DNA of 8,223 bases from the NCBI GenBank assembly GCA_934667465.1, contig CAKUMG010000212.1:1-8223 (forward strand). Direction: 5' to 3'. The position numbers and the translations under genes were made by a program. The DNA is from an uncultured Actinoplanes sp. Lineage in GTDB: Bacteria; Actinomycetota; Actinomycetes; Mycobacteriales; Micromonosporaceae. This document shows positions 6,030 through 8,223 of the stretch, piece by piece; position 1 is the first letter of the stretch, and each line of letters begins with the position of its first letter. The notes below the pieces were generated by a model. The model was not told the DNA's origin. It made no database searches and worked only from the letters and a program-made list of their open reading frames with translations.

Positions 6030-6281
6030 TCAGGCCGCGTTCCGGTCCGCCTTGTCCCGGCGATAGCCCATGGCGGCGAAGTCCTCCTCGAGCTTGCGCA
6101 TCGCCTTGTCCCGGTCCACGTCCCGCTCGTAGACGCGGTCCGACGACCGCAGCACCTCGTCCGCCTCGGTGACGACGATGGCGATCCGCGTGGTCCCGAC
6201 CGGCGTCAGGGTGACGCGCTCGACCCGGCGCACGAGCCCCCGCCAGCGGGCGCGGGTGAGTTCGACAACATGTTCGTTCAC
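6030..6281 (-). CDS. Small basic hypothetical protein, 83 aa
   Basis: The start is GTG 6281, supported by GGAGGG (6293-6288) six bases upstream. The protein begins MNEHVVELTRARWRGLVRRVERVTL, has a central beta-prone stretch (about 22-38, ending TRIAIVVTEA), and ends in a charged, probably helical tail (about 47-83, ERDVDRDKAMRKLEEDFAAM). There is no signal peptide, membrane segment or Cys. I do not recognise a family. It lies 72 bases before the serine hydrolase gene on the same strand and may share a transcript with it, and it is divergent from the DUF1992 gene. The sharp ribosome site and consistent third-position G/C support it as a real gene. Confidence 0.65.
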   Translation of the reverse strand: MNEHVVELTRARWRGLVRRVERVTLTPVGTTRIAIVVTEADEVLRSSDRVYERDVDRDKAMRKLEEDFAAMGYRRDKADRNAA

Positions 6282-6304
6282 GGTGATCCCTCCGTAACGT
6301 GGGT

Positions 6305-6333
6305 AGGCTAACGGCGCCGCCCGCAGGAAGCCA
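6305..6333 (-). promoter_or_regulatory. Candidate promoter for the 83-aa gene
   Basis: Read on the minus strand, TGGCTT (6333-6328) and TAGCCT (6310-6305) are separated by 17 bases, resembling a housekeeping actinomycete promoter with a weak -35. Transcription would begin near 6298, giving a leader of about 17 bases that includes the ribosome binding site. This is pattern-based only. Confidence 0.3.
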
Positions 6334-6356
6334 GTCCCCGGGGTCCCGTGTCTCCA

Positions 6357-6394
6357 CACCCGTCGGCCGCGAGGCTCGTCACCCGTCGGCCGCG
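6357..6394. repeat. 15-bp exact direct repeat upstream of the DUF1992 gene
   Basis: CACCCGTCGGCCGCG occurs at 6357-6371 and 6380-6394, start to start 23 bases. The second copy lies just upstream of the -10-like TAGACT at 6407, overlapping where the -35 region would be. Spacing close to two helical turns would put both copies on one face of the DNA, as for a tandem regulator site. A simple duplication is the other reading. Confidence 0.5.
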
Positions 6395-6406
6395 GATGAC
6401 GCGGCA

Positions 6407-6412
6407 TAGACT
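6407..6412 (+). promoter_or_regulatory. -10 box for a possible leaderless DUF1992 transcript
   Basis: TAGACT fits the actinomycete TANNNT -10 pattern and ends seven bases before the GTG at 6420, so transcription would start at or next to the start codon. No AGGAGG-type site precedes this GTG, which agrees with leaderless translation. No good -35 is visible; the 15-bp repeat lies there instead. Confidence 0.35.
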
Positions 6413-6419
6413 GGGCGGG

Positions 6420-6799
6420 GTGGGGACCTGGTACGAGTCACACGTCGACCGCAAGATCCGTGAGGCGCAGGAGCAGGGGCAGTTCGACGACCTGCCCGGT
6501 GCCGGCAAGCCGCTGAGCGACCACGGCCGGGAGTACGACGAGAACTGGTGGATCAACGACTGGATCCGGCGCGAGGGTGCCGCCGGAGGGGCGCTGCCGC
6601 CGACGCTCGCGTTGCGGCGCGAGGCCGAGGACTTGAAGACCGCAAGGGTACGGAGACAGAGGTCCGCGACTATGTGACGGGCCTCAACGAGCAGTTGCGC
6701 AAGGCCCGCGCCGGGCTGCTCGACGGGCCGCCGGTGCTGCTGCCGCCGCTGGACGCGGACAAGGTCGTCCGCGGCTGGCGCGCCCGCCGCTCCTCGTAG
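6420..6799 (+). pseudogene. DUF1992 (DnaJ-homologue subfamily C member 28-like) protein, apparent one-base deletion
   Basis: The first 70 residues match the DUF1992 family: WYESHVDRKIREAQEQGQFD, then DLPGAGKPL, then YDENWWINDWIRREG and LPPTLALRREAEDL. The family is conserved but its function is not well defined; this member has no J domain. After residue Leu72 the reading frame diverges and stops at 6675-6677. The expected family tail continues in another frame: EVRDYVTGLNEQLRKARAG, then the conserved GPP..LPPLDADKVVRGWRARR end, stopping at 6797-6799. One missing base near 6633-6638 (for example GG reduced to G) explains the switch; the repaired protein would be 126 residues. GTG 6420 is preferred as start because the family's conserved region begins right there; ATG 6396 is an alternative. 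Either a recent frameshift or a sequence error; both halves keep normal codon usage, so any decay is recent. Confidence 0.75.
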
Positions 6800-6815
6800 G
6801 GCCCCGCCGGGCGGT

Positions 6816-7562
6816 TCAGTCGAACTCGCGGGAGACGACGTCCACCCGGCCGGCGGCGTGGTCGGCGCGGACCGTGTCCAGCCCCAGGCCGTCGAGCTCG
6901 GCCGCCTGGTCCGCCTCGTGCGGTTCGAGCACCCGCAGCGCGAGGCCCGCGGACTCGGGGGCGAGCGGAAGCCCCTCGCCCAGCACCGCCTCCAGCAGGG
7001 CCTGCGCGGCGGGCTGCGCCCCCTCGTCGACCGCCATGTGCACCATCAGGTGCTCGTTGCCGGTGCCGGCCCATCGTGCGTGCCCGATCCACGCGGCCTG
7101 CACCTGCGGGTGGGCGAGGATCCGGTCAGCGAACGCGCCGCGCAGCGCCACGGCGACCGGATCTGCCGAACGGGTCAGCCGCAGCGTCTGGTCACCCTGC
7201 GTCCGCACTCCCCGGACACGCAACGTGACGGCGACGAGCGACAGCGGGATCTTCGCCCAGTGCTCGCCGGAGAACACGGCAAGGGTCTCGAGACCCGTGT
7301 GCTGGGAGATGTCGAGCAGCCGCAGGGCGTCGCAGAGCACCGAGCCGGCGGCATCCGGCAGCCGCTGCGCGCGGGCGGTTTCGCTGGTGTAGCCCGGCAG
7401 TACCGGCCCGGAGTCGTCGATCCCGATGACCACGACCGACCCCTGGGAGTCGACCGGCACGTACACCCCGCCGTCGACGAGCGCGGCGAGCAGGGCGTCG
7501 GACTCGTCGCCGGGCCGCCCGCGATCGAGGACGGCGGCGAGGGCATCGTTGGAGCCAGGCAT
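6816..7562 (-). CDS. SseB-like family protein
   Basis: This 248-residue soluble protein resembles actinomycete proteins annotated as SseB family (SseB N-terminal domain). Residues about 20-110 include LLAALVDGGVYVPVD, then an ID.SGPVLPGYTSETA stretch and LETLAVFSGEHWAKIPL. A second region of similar size (about 130-240) contains AWIGHARWAGTGNEHLMVHM. There is no signal peptide or membrane helix. Molecular function is not established for these proteins; the name comes from an E. coli serine-sensitivity phenotype. ATG 7562 is chosen because a TACTCT -10-like box sits six bases before it and no ribosome site is seen; ATG 7580 in the same frame is an alternative. The gene is convergent with DUF1992 (16-base gap) and divergent from the EgtA-like gene. 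Family assignment is moderate. Confidence 0.6.
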   Translation of the reverse strand: MPGSNDALAAVLDRGRPGDESDALLAALVDGGVYVPVDSQGSVVVIGIDDSGPVLPGYTSETARAQRLPDAAGSVLCDALRLLDISQHTGLETLAVFSGEHWAKIPLSLVAVTLRVRGVRTQGDQTLRLTRSADPVAVALRGAFADRILAHPQVQAAWIGHARWAGTGNEHLMVHMAVDEGAQPAAQALLEAVLGEGLPLAPESAGLALRVLEPHEADQAAELDGLGLDTVRADHAAGRVDVVSREFD

Positions 7563-7568
7563 CGACGC

Positions 7569-7574
7569 AGAGTA
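7569..7574 (-). promoter_or_regulatory. -10 box for a possible leaderless SseB-like transcript
   Basis: TACTCT (7574-7569, minus strand) is followed by six bases and then ATG 7562, which places the likely transcription start on the start codon. The lack of any Shine-Dalgarno sequence agrees. No -35 box is recognisable in the GC-rich sequence beyond it. Confidence 0.35.
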
Positions 7575-7657
7575 GCGCATGGCTGCGGGGGCGGGCCCGC
7601 CGCGTGCGAGTCTTCGCGCAGCGCGCACCGGTAAACCCATTATTCCTATGTATGCGC

Positions 7658-7663
7658 TAGGGT
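7658..7663 (+). promoter_or_regulatory. Candidate -10 region for the EgtA-like gene
   Basis: TAGGGT lies in the most A/T-rich patch of the divergent spacer (about 7632-7665), 31 bases before the ATG at 7695. A matching -35 is not obvious at 17-18 bases. The position and the A/T enrichment are the only support. Confidence 0.3.
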
Positions 7664-7694
7664 AAGGCCCCACCTGACCCGAGGAGCGCGCGGC

Positions 7695-8223
7695 ATGATG
7701 ACACAGACCGAGCGGGCGGCGCAGGCTCTCGTGGCCGGCACCGCCTTCACCCCCGCCCGCCCCGGCTTCGTGGGCATCGCCACCGACCTGCTGCTCGCCC
7801 GCCCGGTCCCGGCGCTGCCCGCCCGGGTCGCGCTGCGGCACGGCTTCCTGGTCACCCGCTCGCCGCGCGTGCTCACCGTCAGCGGCCCGCCGTCGCCCGG
7901 CCTCGACACCGCGATCGACCGGATGTCCGAGGACCTGGCCCGCGCCCTGCCCCTGCTCGCCGCCGAGGGCGCCACGGTCCTGCCCTGGGCCGCCGACGAC
8001 GTCGACCCGGCCGCGGGTGCGCCGGACTTCACGGCCGCCGCGGTCCTGGCGCGTACGGCGGGGTTGCGCGTCGGCCTGGAGGCGGGCCTCGACGAGAGCG
8101 GCCTGCTGGGCCTGCCCCGCCGCTGGTCGCTCGCGCTGGCGGTGGCGCCGGTGCTCGCCGCCGCGTTCGCGAACTCCCCGCTGCGCGACGGCCGCCCGTC
8201 CGGCTGGCGCTCCACCCGCCAGG
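7695..8223 (+). CDS. EgtA-like glutamate-cysteine ligase family protein, divergent, cut by the window edge
   Basis: This reading frame runs open for 176 codons to the window end. ATG 7695 is preferred over the adjacent ATG 7698 because GAGGAG (7681-7686) is eight bases before it. Similarity to EgtA, which makes gamma-glutamylcysteine for ergothioneine, is clear at both ends: FTPARPGFVGI near residues 18-28 and a C-terminal RRWSLALAVAPVLAAAFANSP then GRPSGWRSTRQ (about 142-176). However, the acidic residues usually found in the first motif (G-x-E-x-E) read GIATD here, and the GGQLELS-type motif reads RVLTVSG, without Glu. The middle is also short: the usual RYxAMExYF...MMCSTAS block is absent, and RVGLEAGLD seems to align directly to the QVNLDAG strand. 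It may be a non-catalytic paralogue or an enzyme of altered chemistry. Genes beyond the edge (an EgtB-like gene is expected next) would settle the context. Confidence 0.7.
   Translation, partial: MMTQTERAAQALVAGTAFTPARPGFVGIATDLLLARPVPALPARVALRHGFLVTRSPRVLTVSGPPSPGLDTAIDRMSEDLARALPLLAAEGATVLPWAADDVDPAAGAPDFTAAAVLARTAGLRVGLEAGLDESGLLGLPRRWSLALAVAPVLAAAFANSPLRDGRPSGWRSTRQ

Noticed and set aside
6801..6812. GCCC/GGGC hairpin in the 16-base gap between the DUF1992 and SseB-like genes
   Set aside because: A 4-bp stem is too weak to call a terminator.
6858..7634. Plus-strand open frame over the SseB-like gene
   Set aside because: It gives no recognisable domain and an Arg/Gln/His-rich composition; the opposite strand gives a well-formed soluble protein.
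1..8223. Mobile element, CRISPR array or phage-like defence system
   Set aside because: No transposase, integrase, terminal inverted repeats, target duplications, nuclease or regularly spaced repeat-spacer structure was seen. The tandem arrays lack unique spacers.

Overview
The window is GC-rich throughout, with strong G/C preference at third codon positions, GTG and TTG starts, and several -10-like boxes lying directly in front of start codons. Together with the gene families present (DUF6230/DUF6114 pair, DUF1992 protein, SseB-like protein, EgtA-like protein), this points to a high-GC actinomycete, probably a filamentous one such as a member of the Streptosporangiales or Streptomycetales. 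The genus cannot be fixed from this stretch. No tRNA, rRNA, CRISPR array, transposase or integrase is visible.

Layout. Bases 99-2399 (+) hold a two-gene unit: a secreted DUF6230 protein, a perfect 14-bp intercistronic hairpin, and a large DUF6114 membrane protein with long Pro/Ser-rich linkers and a C-terminal extracytoplasmic domain. Convergent to it is a small three-helix membrane protein (2478-2801, -). It diverges from a PLP enzyme of the D-serine dehydratase / D-threonine aldolase type (2978-4324, +). That enzyme carries an in-frame insertion made of a degenerate 18-bp tandem repeat (about ten units). Its 3' flank is a second, different array of four 21-bp repeats, each able to fold into a mini-hairpin.

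The next gene, on the minus strand (4417-5957), is a Tat-exported serine beta-lactamase-family hydrolase. It appears broken twice: a one-base deletion in a 5-bp G run just after the twin-arginine signal, and an in-frame amber codon that separates the catalytic domain from its C-terminal domain. Upstream of it is an 83-residue basic hypothetical protein (6030-6281, -). Divergent from that is a DUF1992 gene (6420-6799, +), which also appears to carry a one-base deletion. An SseB-like protein (6816-7562, -) follows. The window ends inside a divergent EgtA-like gene (7695 to the edge, +) that seems to lack the acidic residues and central segment expected of an active glutamate-cysteine ligase.

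The genes do not form one pathway. They read as a chromosomal region of several short transcription units. The notable points are (i) two unrelated minisatellites in and just after one enzyme gene, (ii) three apparent coding lesions within 2 kb, which are either true decay or assembly error, (iii) a probable EgtA-like pseudoenzyme, and (iv) short operator-like palindromes and direct repeats in several promoter regions.
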